Shown one piece after another: positions 33,527-41,914 of a stretch of 56,947 bases of DNA (positions within the stretch are counted from its first letter, which is position 1; each line of letters begins with the position of its first letter). This stretch comes from an uncultured Kiloniellaceae bacterium (GTDB lineage Bacteria; Pseudomonadota; Alphaproteobacteria; Kiloniellales; Kiloniellaceae), in assembly GCA_947500035.1 (NCBI GenBank), contig CANMQP010000025.1, positions 1-56,947 on the forward strand, read 5' to 3'. The notes under the pieces are model-generated. The model had not been told where the DNA came from. It worked only from the letters and a program-made list of their open reading frames with translations, and did no database searches. Position numbers and translations under genes: made by a program.

Positions 33527-34630
33527 TTATTCAAAAACTCGGCAAGGCTTGCCGAGCACTGTCAGATCGGGCGCGACACCTAGACCCGGAGTCTCCGGCG
33601 GCGCGATGCGGCCATTCTTTCGCACCGGCGCGTCCGGGTCCAGACGCGGCGCGACGTAGCCGGAGAGGTCGCAGACATTCAGAACCGCATCCGGTGGACT
33701 GGAGATGCCGAGATGCAAAGCGGCAGCGGTACAGATGTCCGAACCCCAGGTGTCCTCGATGCACACCTTCGCGCCCAGATGCAGACAGAGGTCTCGCGCG
33801 CGCCGCAACGCACTCAAGCCGCCGAACTTGGAGAGTTTGAGCGCGACCGCATCCATACAGCCGAGGGCATGCGCCTGAAGAAGCGAGGCGGTATCATGCG
33901 CGTTCTCGTCAAGCTTCATCGGCAGCCCGGTCGCCGCGCGGACCGCCGCACAGTCTTCCAGAGTTGCGCAAGGCTGTTCCAGCATCACGTCGAGATCAGC
34001 CACTGCCCGCCCAACGCGCGTTGCCTCCAACCGCTTTGCGCCGCAGTTCCAGTCACCATAAACCAGCGGCCCGGGCCCAACGGCCTCGCGCACCAGCCGC
34101 AGACGCGCAACATCGGTCTGCCAGTCGTTGTCCGCGCCGAGCTTCACCTGGAATTGGCCGATGCCCGTGGCCTGCGCCTCCTTCGCGATCTGCGCCATTT
34201 CGTCTGGAGCCACGCTGGTGATGGAGTGATAGAGGGGCAGGTCCTCTGCCATACGTCCGCCGAGGAGCCGGTAGAGCGGCAACCCTGCGGCCTTCGCGGT
34301 CAGATCCCAGAGTGCAATGTCGACCGCCGACTTGGCGTAAGGATGTCCCTGCAGATGAGCGTCGAGCCTGGCAATCAGGGCTTCCGGACCGACCGGGTCG
34401 GCGCCCAGCAGCACCGGCACCATCTCCTCGACCGCTGGCTCGACACCGCGGGCATAGGCCGGAAGGTAATGCGGAATCGGACAAACTTCTCCCCAACCGC
34501 TCAAACCCGAATCGCAATCCAGGCGCAGTACCACCGTCTCCACCGTCGCGCAGGCTTTTCCCGCCGCCATGTAGTAGGTTTCGTGGCTGGTCAGGGGGAC
34601 GCGCCAGAGCGAGATCCGGGTAATCTTCAT
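33527..34630 (-). CDS. mandelate racemase/muconate lactonizing enzyme family protein (2)
   Basis: A 367-residue enolase-superfamily enzyme. It has acid/base Lys163 (QVKLGAD) and Lys265 (ALKLSKFGG), and metal ligands Asp193, Glu218 and Asp241 in YGDWNCG, MLEQPCATLED and KLDENA. This two-lysine arrangement is that of the racemase/epimerase branch, for example proline-betaine/hydroxyproline-betaine 2-epimerase HpbD and cis-hydroxyproline dehydratase. The start ATG 34630 lies directly after the stop of the paralogue, with a TGATATG junction. The substrate is likely an N-methylated or cyclic amino acid; this is inferred from family and context. Confidence 0.9.
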   Translation of the reverse strand: MKITRISLWRVPLTSHETYYMAAGKACATVETVVLRLDCDSGLSGWGEVCPIPHYLPAYARGVEPAVEEMVPVLLGADPVGPEALIARLDAHLQGHPYAKSAVDIALWDLTAKAAGLPLYRLLGGRMAEDLPLYHSITSVAPDEMAQIAKEAQATGIGQFQVKLGADNDWQTDVARLRLVREAVGPGPLVYGDWNCGAKRLEATRVGRAVADLDVMLEQPCATLEDCAAVRAATGLPMKLDENAHDTASLLQAHALGCMDAVALKLSKFGGLSALRRARDLCLHLGAKVCIEDTWGSDICTAAALHLGISSPPDAVLNVCDLSGYVAPRLDPDAPVRKNGRIAPPETPGLGVAPDLTVLGKPCRVFE

Positions 34631-34631
34631 A

Positions 34632-35741
34632 TCACGCTCCGTAGACCGCGACCGCTGCGCCAAGCAGGTCTGGGTCGGGCGTGACACCAAGGCCCGGCGC
34701 GTCCGGCAGAGTGACAAAGCCATCCAGATTTCGCACGCCCTGTCCCGGCACCGGATCGACCGCGAGATGGTCGTGACAGAGCCAGCTCGCCAGCCGGTTT
34801 TCGTCGGGCGTGGAAGCTGCGAGGTGAAGCGCGGCTGTGTCGGCCAGGGCCGAGCCGCCGACGTCTTCAATGTGCATCTGCCAGCCGACGGATACTCCGA
34901 AGTCCCTGATCTGGCGTGCTTTCGTAAGACCGCCCACCCGGTTCGGCTTGACCTTTACGCCCTGGAAAGCGCCGCGTTTCCAGGCCTCGAGATGGTCCTG
35001 AAAAGTCTGCAGGCATTCATCGAGCATGATGGGTTGCGGGACTCGGGCGGCGACCTGGACGCAGAGTTCGAGGGTTTCGCAGGGCTGCTCGATCCAGTCG
35101 CGGGCGGCGACGGAGTTGAGCACCTGAATGGCGACTCCCGGGGTCCAGGCGCGGTTAACGTCGAAGGTCACTTTTTCCCCGGCCGGAAGCGCTGCCGAGA
35201 TGGCGTCAATCCGGGCGATATCGGCGTCAGGGTTGCTGCCACCAATCTTAGCCGAATGAACGCGATAGCCCCTGGCGCTCGCCTTTTGGATCAGACCGAT
35301 CATCTCCTCGGGCGTGCCGGTGGAGATGGAGGAATTGATCTCGACCCGGGCCGCTTCCTGCGCCCCCATCAACTGCCACAGCGGCATCCCGGCGGATTGC
35401 CCGAAGAGATCCCAACAGGCCACATCCAATGCCGACTTGGCATAGGAATGTCCCGGCAAGGTGACGTCCATCAGCCGGTTGATATGATCGAGCGCGCGAG
35501 GGTCTTCGCCCAGCAGGATCGGCGCCAGAATTTCCAGCCCGGCCCGGATCCCCCGGCCATGCGCAGGTAGGTAGGACTCGCCCCAGGGACAGCCCTCGCC
35601 CCACCCCGAATGGCCGTCGTCCGTTTCAATCCGGACGAAGGTGGAATCCAACTGCTCGAATTTCAGCCGCCCACCGGAAAGCCAATAGGGTGCCGATAGC
35701 GGCAGGTCCATTTGCCAGACGGTGATGCGGGTGATCTTCAT
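34632..35741 (-). CDS. mandelate racemase/muconate lactonizing enzyme family protein (1)
   Basis: A 369-residue enolase-superfamily enzyme paralogous to the adjacent one. Catalytic residues are Lys165 (HSAKIGGSN) and Lys263/Lys265 (GVKVKPNRVGG), with metal ligands Asp194, Glu218 and Asp241 (TFDVNRAW, WIEQPCETL, MLDECL). Its N-terminal capping domain differs clearly from its paralogue (LPLSAPYWLSGGRLKFEQ against VPLTSHETYYMAAGKACA), so the two probably act on different substrates. It starts four bases after the stop of the MDR dehydrogenase gene, in the same operon. Confidence 0.9.
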   Translation of the reverse strand: MKITRITVWQMDLPLSAPYWLSGGRLKFEQLDSTFVRIETDDGHSGWGEGCPWGESYLPAHGRGIRAGLEILAPILLGEDPRALDHINRLMDVTLPGHSYAKSALDVACWDLFGQSAGMPLWQLMGAQEAARVEINSSISTGTPEEMIGLIQKASARGYRVHSAKIGGSNPDADIARIDAISAALPAGEKVTFDVNRAWTPGVAIQVLNSVAARDWIEQPCETLELCVQVAARVPQPIMLDECLQTFQDHLEAWKRGAFQGVKVKPNRVGGLTKARQIRDFGVSVGWQMHIEDVGGSALADTAALHLAASTPDENRLASWLCHDHLAVDPVPGQGVRNLDGFVTLPDAPGLGVTPDPDLLGAAVAVYGA

Positions 35742-35745
35742 GTCC

Positions 35746-36855
35746 TCAGTCCAGGGTCACGACGATGTTGCCGGTGTGTTTTTTGTCGATGAAGGCCTGT
35801 TGCGCCTCGACCAGCTCTTCCAGGGGATAACTGGCCGCGAGCAGCGGCTTGACCTCGCCGCGCGCGATGTAGCCGACCAGATCCGTGAAGACGCCCGGCG
35901 GAACCACGGTGGCACCGGTAAAAGTCAGGTCCCGGAGGTAAAAGGTCCGCAGGTCAAAGGTGACCATCGGTCCGGCGATGGCGCCTGCGCAGGTGTAGCG
36001 CCCTCCACGCGCCAGCACGTCAATCAGGGAAGGCCAGGCATCTCCGCCCACGACATCGGCAACCACCGTCACCGTTTCACTGCCCGTCGCTTCTTTGAGG
36101 GCCGCCTTCAGATCCGCAGGCGCACGCGGCAGAAGCGCACCGGCCCCAACGGCGCGCACCGAGTCCCACTTGACCTCGCTGGCCATGGCAAGAGCCTTTG
36201 CGCGCCGGCGCCGCGTGAGTTGGATCAGCGCGGAGCCGACACCACCTGACGCGCCGGGAATGAGCACGCTGTCGCCCTGCCCGACCTGCGCGCGGTTCAG
36301 CATATTCTCGGCGGTCACGTAGGAGGTCGCGAAAGTCGCCAGCTCGGCATGGCTGAGATCGCACTCAACCGGATGAACGTTCCGCTGGTCGGCCTTGGTG
36401 AATTCGGCAAAGCCGCCATCGCACTCGGAACCGAAGTAGCCGCATTTGTCCCTGTTCAGGGGATCGCTCCAGTCGCGCAGCCAGGTATCGATCATGACGC
36501 GCCTCCCGATCAGACCGGCGTCCGCACCCTCGCCGGCGGCAACCACGGTCCCGGCCACATCGGCCCCTTGAATCCGTGGGAAGGTGATCGCCGCGCCGCC
36601 CCAGGTCGCGTCGTCCTCGTCAGCCGTTTCGAAGGCACCGCCGGTCGTCTCATCCGTGACGCCTTTCGAGTACCAGGCCGTGCGCGTGTTGACGTCCGTA
36701 TTGTTCAGTCCGCAGGCGTGAACCTTGATCAGCAACTCGCCCGGACCGGGCCGTGGCGTTGGGCAATCCTCGCGATATACAAGCTTGTCGAACCCACCGT
36801 GGCCGGTCAGAACGACCGCGCGCATGGTGTCGGGGATCTGAAAAGTGGCAGTCAT
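35746..36855 (-). CDS. medium-chain dehydrogenase/reductase (quinone oxidoreductase-like)
   Basis: A 369-residue MDR protein. The N-terminal GroES-like domain begins MTATFQIPDTMRAVVLTGHG and has LLIKVHACGLNNTDVN; the Rossmann loop is VLIPGASGGVGSALIQLTRR. No full catalytic-zinc set (Cys, His-Glu, Cys) is visible, so it resembles the zinc-free quinone oxidoreductase branch. Substrate unknown. Its start overlaps the stop of the DMGDH-like gene by one base (TGATG), so it is co-translated, and the two are probably steps of one pathway. Confidence 0.85.
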   Translation of the reverse strand: MTATFQIPDTMRAVVLTGHGGFDKLVYREDCPTPRPGPGELLIKVHACGLNNTDVNTRTAWYSKGVTDETTGGAFETADEDDATWGGAAITFPRIQGADVAGTVVAAGEGADAGLIGRRVMIDTWLRDWSDPLNRDKCGYFGSECDGGFAEFTKADQRNVHPVECDLSHAELATFATSYVTAENMLNRAQVGQGDSVLIPGASGGVGSALIQLTRRRRAKALAMASEVKWDSVRAVGAGALLPRAPADLKAALKEATGSETVTVVADVVGGDAWPSLIDVLARGGRYTCAGAIAGPMVTFDLRTFYLRDLTFTGATVVPPGVFTDLVGYIARGEVKPLLAASYPLEELVEAQQAFIDKKHTGNIVVTLD

Positions 36856-39308
36856 CAGGCATCACTCCTGGGCAAGAGATTCTCCGGATCGTACGCCGTC
36901 GCCGAAAGAACCCGTGCCATGCGGGGCTCGCCCATGATCACGACCTCGAGCTCAGTACCGGCGACCGCCGCTTCCGGCTTCACATAAGCAAAGGCCAGGA
37001 CACTGCCCACCGTGTGTCCATAGGCGACTGAACTGGTCGTGCCTACGACAGCGCCTCTCATCAGCACAGCTTCGCCGCCGTGCCCGTCACTCTCGCCATC
37101 CGCCTCGATGGAGAGATACGCACAAACCCAGGGCAAGGGCTTTTCGAGACTCGCCTGCGTCTCAGCTTTGCCCAGGAAGTCCTTGTCCAGCTTCACAAAA
37201 CGCATCACGTCGGCCTCCGGCAGGGTCACTTCATTGGTCAGCTCTCCTGCCCCCTTGAAGCCCTTTTCCATGCGCATGGCGTTCATGGCGAAGGAACCGT
37301 AATCCGCAATACCATGGGCCTCACCCACCGCCCATAGCGCATCGTAGACCGCAAGCATGTCTTCACGCGGCCCGTGAATCTCCCATCCCAATTCTCCGGC
37401 ATAAGACATTCTAAAAGCCCAGACTTTGCGGCCCGCGATCTCGATCTCCTGCGCGCTGAGCCAGCGGAAGTTCGCATTGTCGAGCGACGCTTCCGTGGTT
37501 GCCGCCAAGACCTTGCGGGACTGCGGCCCTTGGATCGTGATGGCGGCCCAGTCGTCCGAGAGCTTGGTGAGGCGCAGAGCCTCACCGTCGCGCTGCTGCG
37601 CCAGATGATCCAGCAGGCGCTGTTCGAAAAAAGCGGCACAGACCAGGTAGAAGCGATCTTCCGCCAAACGCACGACGGTGAGCTCGACCTCGATCCGTCC
37701 ACGCCGGTTCAGAAGATGAGTCAGCGCAATTCCACCGAGCTTCTTGGGCAAGCGGTTGGGCACCAGCCGATCCAGGAAGGTTTCGGCTTCAGGGCCGGAG
37801 ACCTCGACCTTCGAGAAGGCGGAAATATCCATGATGCCAACAGCTTCCCGCACGGCCTTCACCTCGGCGGCGACCATGTCGTGCACGACATTCCGGCGGA
37901 AGGAGTAGTGATCCTGCTGCGCCACGCCGTCACGCGCGAACCAGCGCGGCCGTTCGTGACCGTAGACCTCCTCATACACCGCACCCTTGGCTTTCAGGCG
38001 CTCATAAAGCGGGCTGGGTTTGACCGGCCGTCCGGAGAGACGGTTGAAATGGGGAAAGGGAATTTCATGGCGCAGGCAGTAATCCTCCTTCGCCTTGACC
38101 ACCTGCCAATCCTTGTCGGCATAGCCACCGAAGCGCCGCGGATCGAACTCGCGCATGGAAATGTCCGCCGCGCCATGGACCATCCAGCGCGCCAGCTCCC
38201 GGGTCAGCCCCGGTCCCCAGCCGATACCGATCTGAGTGCCGCAGCAGCACCAGTAGTTCTTCACACCGGGCGCCGGACCAATCAGCGGATTGCCGTCCGG
38301 CGGATGTGAAATCGCGCCATGGACCTCGCGCTTGATCCCCAGCTCGGTGAAGATCGGCATGCGGTCCAGGGCATTTTCCAGCCAGGGCATGACCCGGTCG
38401 TAGTCCGCTTCGAAGAGCTCGTTCTCGGCCTCCCAGGGGCATTCGTCGAGCCAGACCGCGTTGGGGTTTTCCTTTTCGTAGATTCCGATCAGCCCGGATT
38501 TCTGTTCCATGCGGATGTAACCGGAGACCAGCTTGTCGTCGCGGATGACCGGCAGTTCGGTTTCCAGTTCCAGAAACTGCGGCACCGTGTCGGTCACAAA
38601 GTAGTGGTGGGTCATGGAGGTCATGGGCAACTGTAGTCCGCTCCACTCGCCCATCTGGCGCGCATAGGTTCCACCCGCGTTCACGACATGCTCACAGGTG
38701 ATGTCTCCCAGTTCGCTCGAGACTTTCCATTCACCGCTTTCAAGCTGCTTGATGTCCGTTACCCGGCAGCGACGGATGATCTTGGCCCCCTGCTGGCGCG
38801 CCCCGGTTGCCAGGGCCTGCGTGATGCCGGAGGGATCGGCGTGCCCGTCATCCGGTGTATGGAGCGCGCCCTGCACGCCCTCCAGGTTATAGAAGGGATG
38901 CAGCTCCCGAATGTGCTCCGGGCCGACCAGTTCGATGTTGAAGCCCAACGCCCGGCCCACGCTCAGGGTATGGCGCAACCAGTCCATTTCGTCGTCGCTG
39001 TAGGCAAGCCGGAAAGATCCGCAACCGTGCCATGTGACCGACTGCCCGGTCTCCTGCTCCAGCTTTCCGGCATAGAGGCCGATGTTGTAGTCGACACAGC
39101 GCCCGAGCCCGAAGCTGGAAGTGGAATGGGTGATCTGCCCGGCCGCGTGCCAGGTTGAACCCGAAGTCAGTTCTGCTTTTTCCAGCAAGAGGATATCCCG
39201 CCAACCCTCATGCGCCAGATGATATGCCAGGCCGCATCCCATGATACCACCGCCCACGATCACGACCCGTGCTGTAGAGGGTAAATTCGACGAAGGATCA
39301 TTCGGCAC
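36855..39308 (-). CDS. dimethylglycine/sarcosine dehydrogenase-like flavoprotein (DAO-GcvT)
   Basis: An 817-residue two-part enzyme of the dimethylglycine/sarcosine dehydrogenase family. Residues of about 14-380 are an FAD-dependent oxidase domain (VVIVGGGIMGCGLAYHLAHE). LTSGSTWHAAGQITH includes His54, the equivalent of the residue that links FAD covalently in this family. Residues of about 380-440 form the FAO_M linker. From about residue 440 there is a GcvT-type tetrahydrofolate domain (FSKVEVSGPEAETFLDRLV, FRMSYAGELGWEIH, MRMEKGFKGAGELTNEVT). Such enzymes remove N-methyl groups and pass formaldehyde to folate. It heads the leftward operon, back to back with the RpiR gene (about 55 bp). Confidence 0.92.
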   Translation of the reverse strand: MPNDPSSNLPSTARVVIVGGGIMGCGLAYHLAHEGWRDILLLEKAELTSGSTWHAAGQITHSTSSFGLGRCVDYNIGLYAGKLEQETGQSVTWHGCGSFRLAYSDDEMDWLRHTLSVGRALGFNIELVGPEHIRELHPFYNLEGVQGALHTPDDGHADPSGITQALATGARQQGAKIIRRCRVTDIKQLESGEWKVSSELGDITCEHVVNAGGTYARQMGEWSGLQLPMTSMTHHYFVTDTVPQFLELETELPVIRDDKLVSGYIRMEQKSGLIGIYEKENPNAVWLDECPWEAENELFEADYDRVMPWLENALDRMPIFTELGIKREVHGAISHPPDGNPLIGPAPGVKNYWCCCGTQIGIGWGPGLTRELARWMVHGAADISMREFDPRRFGGYADKDWQVVKAKEDYCLRHEIPFPHFNRLSGRPVKPSPLYERLKAKGAVYEEVYGHERPRWFARDGVAQQDHYSFRRNVVHDMVAAEVKAVREAVGIMDISAFSKVEVSGPEAETFLDRLVPNRLPKKLGGIALTHLLNRRGRIEVELTVVRLAEDRFYLVCAAFFEQRLLDHLAQQRDGEALRLTKLSDDWAAITIQGPQSRKVLAATTEASLDNANFRWLSAQEIEIAGRKVWAFRMSYAGELGWEIHGPREDMLAVYDALWAVGEAHGIADYGSFAMNAMRMEKGFKGAGELTNEVTLPEADVMRFVKLDKDFLGKAETQASLEKPLPWVCAYLSIEADGESDGHGGEAVLMRGAVVGTTSSVAYGHTVGSVLAFAYVKPEAAVAGTELEVVIMGEPRMARVLSATAYDPENLLPRSDA

Positions 39309-39364
39309 GTTTTGGTTTCCCTGACAGACACAAAGGCGCGATTTTCGATAGACAGGCTAAATGT

Positions 39365-40318
39365 ATGTTTGTACCATCGTCAATCATGAATAATATAAAT
39401 GTACCAAATCAAGACTCACCCACGCCGCAGGACCTGCTGCGGGAGCTGGCGGTGGAGCTGGAAAGCCTCACGCCGGAGACGCGAAAAGCTGCAGCCTATG
39501 TGCTGGAAAACCCAAACGACGTCGGCGTCTCTTCGATCCGGGAGATCGCCGAGGCGGCCCAGGTCAAACCCAACACATTCGTGCGCATGGCGCGCTCCGT
39601 CGGATTCGAGGGTTACGACGATTTCCGCGAGCCCTTCCGCGAGGAGATCCGAAACGGCAGCGTGAACTTTCCTGACCGGGCGCGCTGGCTGCAGTCGCTC
39701 TCCAAGGGCGGTAAGCTCTCGGGCCTCTACGCCGACATGGCATCGAGCGCGATCACCAATATCGAGCAAAGCTTTGCCGCGACCGATGCAGCGCATGTCC
39801 AATCCGCCGCCGATGCCATCGTGCGAGCGCGGCGCACCTACGTGCTGGGCGTCGGCGTGAACAACGCGCTTGCGCGCAACTTCGCTTACCTCGCGGGAAT
39901 GGCGGTCGACACCATTGAAGCCATTCCGCGCAGCGGCAGCGTCGCCATCGACGATATCGCCCGCGCCGGTGCCGACGACGTTCTCCTGGCCATGACCTTC
40001 AAACCCTATCGCAACGAAGTGGTCGAAGCGGTTGAAATCGCGCGGCAACAGGGTGTCAGCATTATAGGCATCTCCGATAGTCCCGCCTCTCCCATCGTCG
40101 CGGGCAGCGATCATGGCTTCGTGGTGCAGTCGGATACGCCGCAGTTCTTCCCCTCCACCGTTGCGACGGTCGCGCTGCTGGAAACCCTGATGGCCTTCGT
40201 CATCGCGGACGCCAGCCCGGAGGTCATCGCCAACATCGAAGCCTTTCACGAACGCCGCCATGCGCTGGGGATCTACCGGGATGAAGCCCCCGATAAGGGA
40301 GGAGGAAACGGAAAATGA
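39365..40318 (+). CDS. MurR/RpiR-family transcriptional regulator
   Basis: A 317-residue regulator. The N-terminal HTH_6 domain spans about residues 23-95 (LLRELAVELESLTPETRKAA, then SSIREIAEAAQVKPNTFVRM). The C-terminal SIS domain spans about 130-265 (TYVLGVGVNNALARNFAYLA, LLAMTFKPYRNEVVEAVEI, GISDSPASPIVAGSD) and usually binds a phosphosugar or similar ligand. The start is uncertain: ATG 39365, or ATG 39386. It overlaps the Rieske gene by 4 nt (ATGA) and diverges from the DMGDH-like operon, so it probably regulates both. TGTACCA occurs twice in the promoter-to-start region, 30 bp apart. Confidence 0.9.
   Translation: MFVPSSIMNNINVPNQDSPTPQDLLRELAVELESLTPETRKAAAYVLENPNDVGVSSIREIAEAAQVKPNTFVRMARSVGFEGYDDFREPFREEIRNGSVNFPDRARWLQSLSKGGKLSGLYADMASSAITNIEQSFAATDAAHVQSAADAIVRARRTYVLGVGVNNALARNFAYLAGMAVDTIEAIPRSGSVAIDDIARAGADDVLLAMTFKPYRNEVVEAVEIARQQGVSIIGISDSPASPIVAGSDHGFVVQSDTPQFFPSTVATVALLETLMAFVIADASPEVIANIEAFHERRHALGIYRDEAPDKGGGNGK
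39370..39406. promoter_or_regulatory. two TGTACCA half-sites at the RpiR gene start
   Basis: TGTACCA occurs at 39370-39376 and 39400-39406, 30 bp apart, or about three helical turns. Both have AT-rich flanks and a GTAC core. They flank the alternative start ATG at 39386. Autoregulation of the RpiR gene is a guess based on the position. Confidence 0.35.
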
Positions 40319-41415
40319 GCGAGGCCGTCGAACTTATCCGCTCCCTGGAGGCCCGCTACTACACCGACCCGGAGGTCTTCCGGATCGAACAGCAAGGGGT
40401 TCTGTCCAAGACATGGCAGTTCGCGGGACACGTCTCGCAGCTGGAAAAGCGCGGCGACTACTTTGCATTCGAGATCGGCGGCCAAAGCCTCTTTTGCGTG
40501 CGCGGGCGCGATGACGAGATCCGCGCCTTTTACAATGTCTGCCAGCACCGGGCGCACGAGCTGGTTTCCGGATCGGGCAACGCGCGCAACATCGTCTGCC
40601 CCTATCACGCCTGGACCTACGAATTATCCGGACAACTGAAAGCGGGTCCGAACATCCGGTCGGTGCCGGGTTTCGATAAGGAAAAGGTCTGTCTGACATC
40701 TGTCCCTGTCGAAGACTTTTGCGGCTTTCTCTTCGTCAATCTGGACCCTGACGCAGCGCCCATGGAGGAGTGGTTCCCCGCAGCCCGCGCTCAGCTCTCC
40801 GCCTACGTGCCCGACATCGCAAAGCTCAAACCGCTGGAGTGGGTTGAAATCCCGGAGAACTGCAATTGGAAGGTTTCGATCGAAAACTATTCGGAATGCT
40901 ACCACTGCCAGCTCAACCACCCGACCTTCGCCACCGGCGTGGTCCGGCCCGAGACTTACGATATTCAGCCGCAGGGTTACTGCCTGCGCCACACCACCGA
41001 ATGCCAGAACCTGGATCAGATGAGCTACCCCATCGACCTGGAGGCCAATGAGCACGCGGGTGATTATTCCTCCTGGTTTCTCTGGCCGATGTTCTCCTTC
41101 CAGGTCTATCCGGGCAACCTGCTGAACACCTACCACTGGCGCGCCCTCGACGCGGAACGGGTCGTGGTCTGGCGAGGCTGGTACAGCATCGACGGCGTGG
41201 ATTCAGAAGTGGTCCGGCGGCTCGCCGTTCAGGATCGCGCAACGACGGTGGAAGAAGACATCCACCTGGTCGAATCCGTCCAACGGGGTTTGAAGAACCG
41301 GGGCTACCGCCCCGGGCCGCTGGTGCTGGACCCGAACCACGGCGTGCGCTCCGAGCACTCAATCAGGCATCTTCAGAGCTGGATGCGCGAAGCTATTGAT
41401 AATGCTCATATTTAA
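40315..41415 (+). CDS. Rieske non-heme iron oxygenase, alpha subunit (quaternary-amine type)
   Basis: A 366-residue oxygenase. The Rieske [2Fe-2S] site is Cys76-x-His78 and Cys95-x2-His98 (CQHRAHEL and CPYHAW). The mononuclear iron site has His197 and His202 in ENYSECYHCQLNHPTF and an Asp near residue 316. The residue bridging the two sites is Glu194, where most aromatic oxygenases have Asp; a Glu is found in carnitine oxygenase CntA and related enzymes. The likely reaction is oxidative removal of an N-methyl group or C-N cleavage of a betaine or carnitine. No reductase gene is in view. It is cotranscribed with the RpiR gene (4-nt overlap) and followed by the CMD gene. Confidence 0.9.
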   Translation: MSEAVELIRSLEARYYTDPEVFRIEQQGVLSKTWQFAGHVSQLEKRGDYFAFEIGGQSLFCVRGRDDEIRAFYNVCQHRAHELVSGSGNARNIVCPYHAWTYELSGQLKAGPNIRSVPGFDKEKVCLTSVPVEDFCGFLFVNLDPDAAPMEEWFPAARAQLSAYVPDIAKLKPLEWVEIPENCNWKVSIENYSECYHCQLNHPTFATGVVRPETYDIQPQGYCLRHTTECQNLDQMSYPIDLEANEHAGDYSSWFLWPMFSFQVYPGNLLNTYHWRALDAERVVVWRGWYSIDGVDSEVVRRLAVQDRATTVEEDIHLVESVQRGLKNRGYRPGPLVLDPNHGVRSEHSIRHLQSWMREAIDNAHI

Positions 41416-41433
41416 ACCAGGGATATAGACATC

Positions 41434-41811
41434 ATGGATAGCTTTTTCGATAAAGGTCTGGAACAGCGCAAGGCCACCCTTGGCGCCGACTACGTAGAGA
41501 AAAATCTGGCGGCGGCGGACGACTTCACACGCCCTTTCCAGGAGGCCATGACCGCCTGGTGCTGGGGCTTCGGCTGGGGCGACGAAACCATCGATCCCAA
41601 GACCCGTTCCATGATGAACCTCGCCATGATCGGCGCGCTGGGCAAGATGCAGGAATGGGAAATCCACTGCCGGGGCGCGCTCAACAACGGCGTTACCAAG
41701 GAAGAAATCCGCGCCATCATCCACGTGGTCGGTATCTACTGCGGCGTTCCGCAATCGTTGGAATGCTTCAGAGTGGCGCGCAAGGTGCTGGAAGAGAGGG
41801 AGCTTCTGTAA
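41434..41811 (+). CDS. carboxymuconolactone decarboxylase (CMD) family protein
   Basis: A 125-residue helical protein of the AhpD/CMD superfamily: FTRPFQEAMTAWCWGFGWGD, LDPKTR-like IDPKTRSMMNLAMIGALGKM, EWEIHCRGALNNGVTKEEIR, and HVVGIYCGVPQSLECFR. The Cys-x-x-Cys motif of AhpD-type disulfide reductases is absent; a lone Cys in GIYCGVP is the nearest match. Members include 4-carboxymuconolactone decarboxylase and uncharacterised proteins. It starts 18 bases after the Rieske gene and ends the rightward operon, just before a terminator. Confidence 0.88.
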   Translation: MDSFFDKGLEQRKATLGADYVEKNLAAADDFTRPFQEAMTAWCWGFGWGDETIDPKTRSMMNLAMIGALGKMQEWEIHCRGALNNGVTKEEIRAIIHVVGIYCGVPQSLECFRVARKVLEERELL

Positions 41812-41869
41812 CCGCTAGCGTTACGCGCCATCGGACAGTCGATCACCGATATCGAGTTGAGCGCTTTTA

Positions 41870-41905
41870 GGGGGCCGTCTCGCCAACGCAAGACGCCCCC
41901 CTTTT
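41870..41905 (+). terminator. rho-independent terminator after the CMD gene
   Basis: GGGGGCCGTCT pairs with AGACGCCCCC (one bulged C) around a short loop and is followed by CTTTTC. It lies between convergent genes, 60 bp after the CMD stop and about 10 bp from the Gfo/Idh stop. The T-run favours rightward termination. Confidence 0.75.
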
Positions 41906-41914
41906 CATTCCGGA

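Noticed and set aside
32248-33840. Open frame of 530 codons on the plus strand over the aminotransferase
   Set aside because: Shadow of the minus-strand class III aminotransferase, which has a complete set of motifs.
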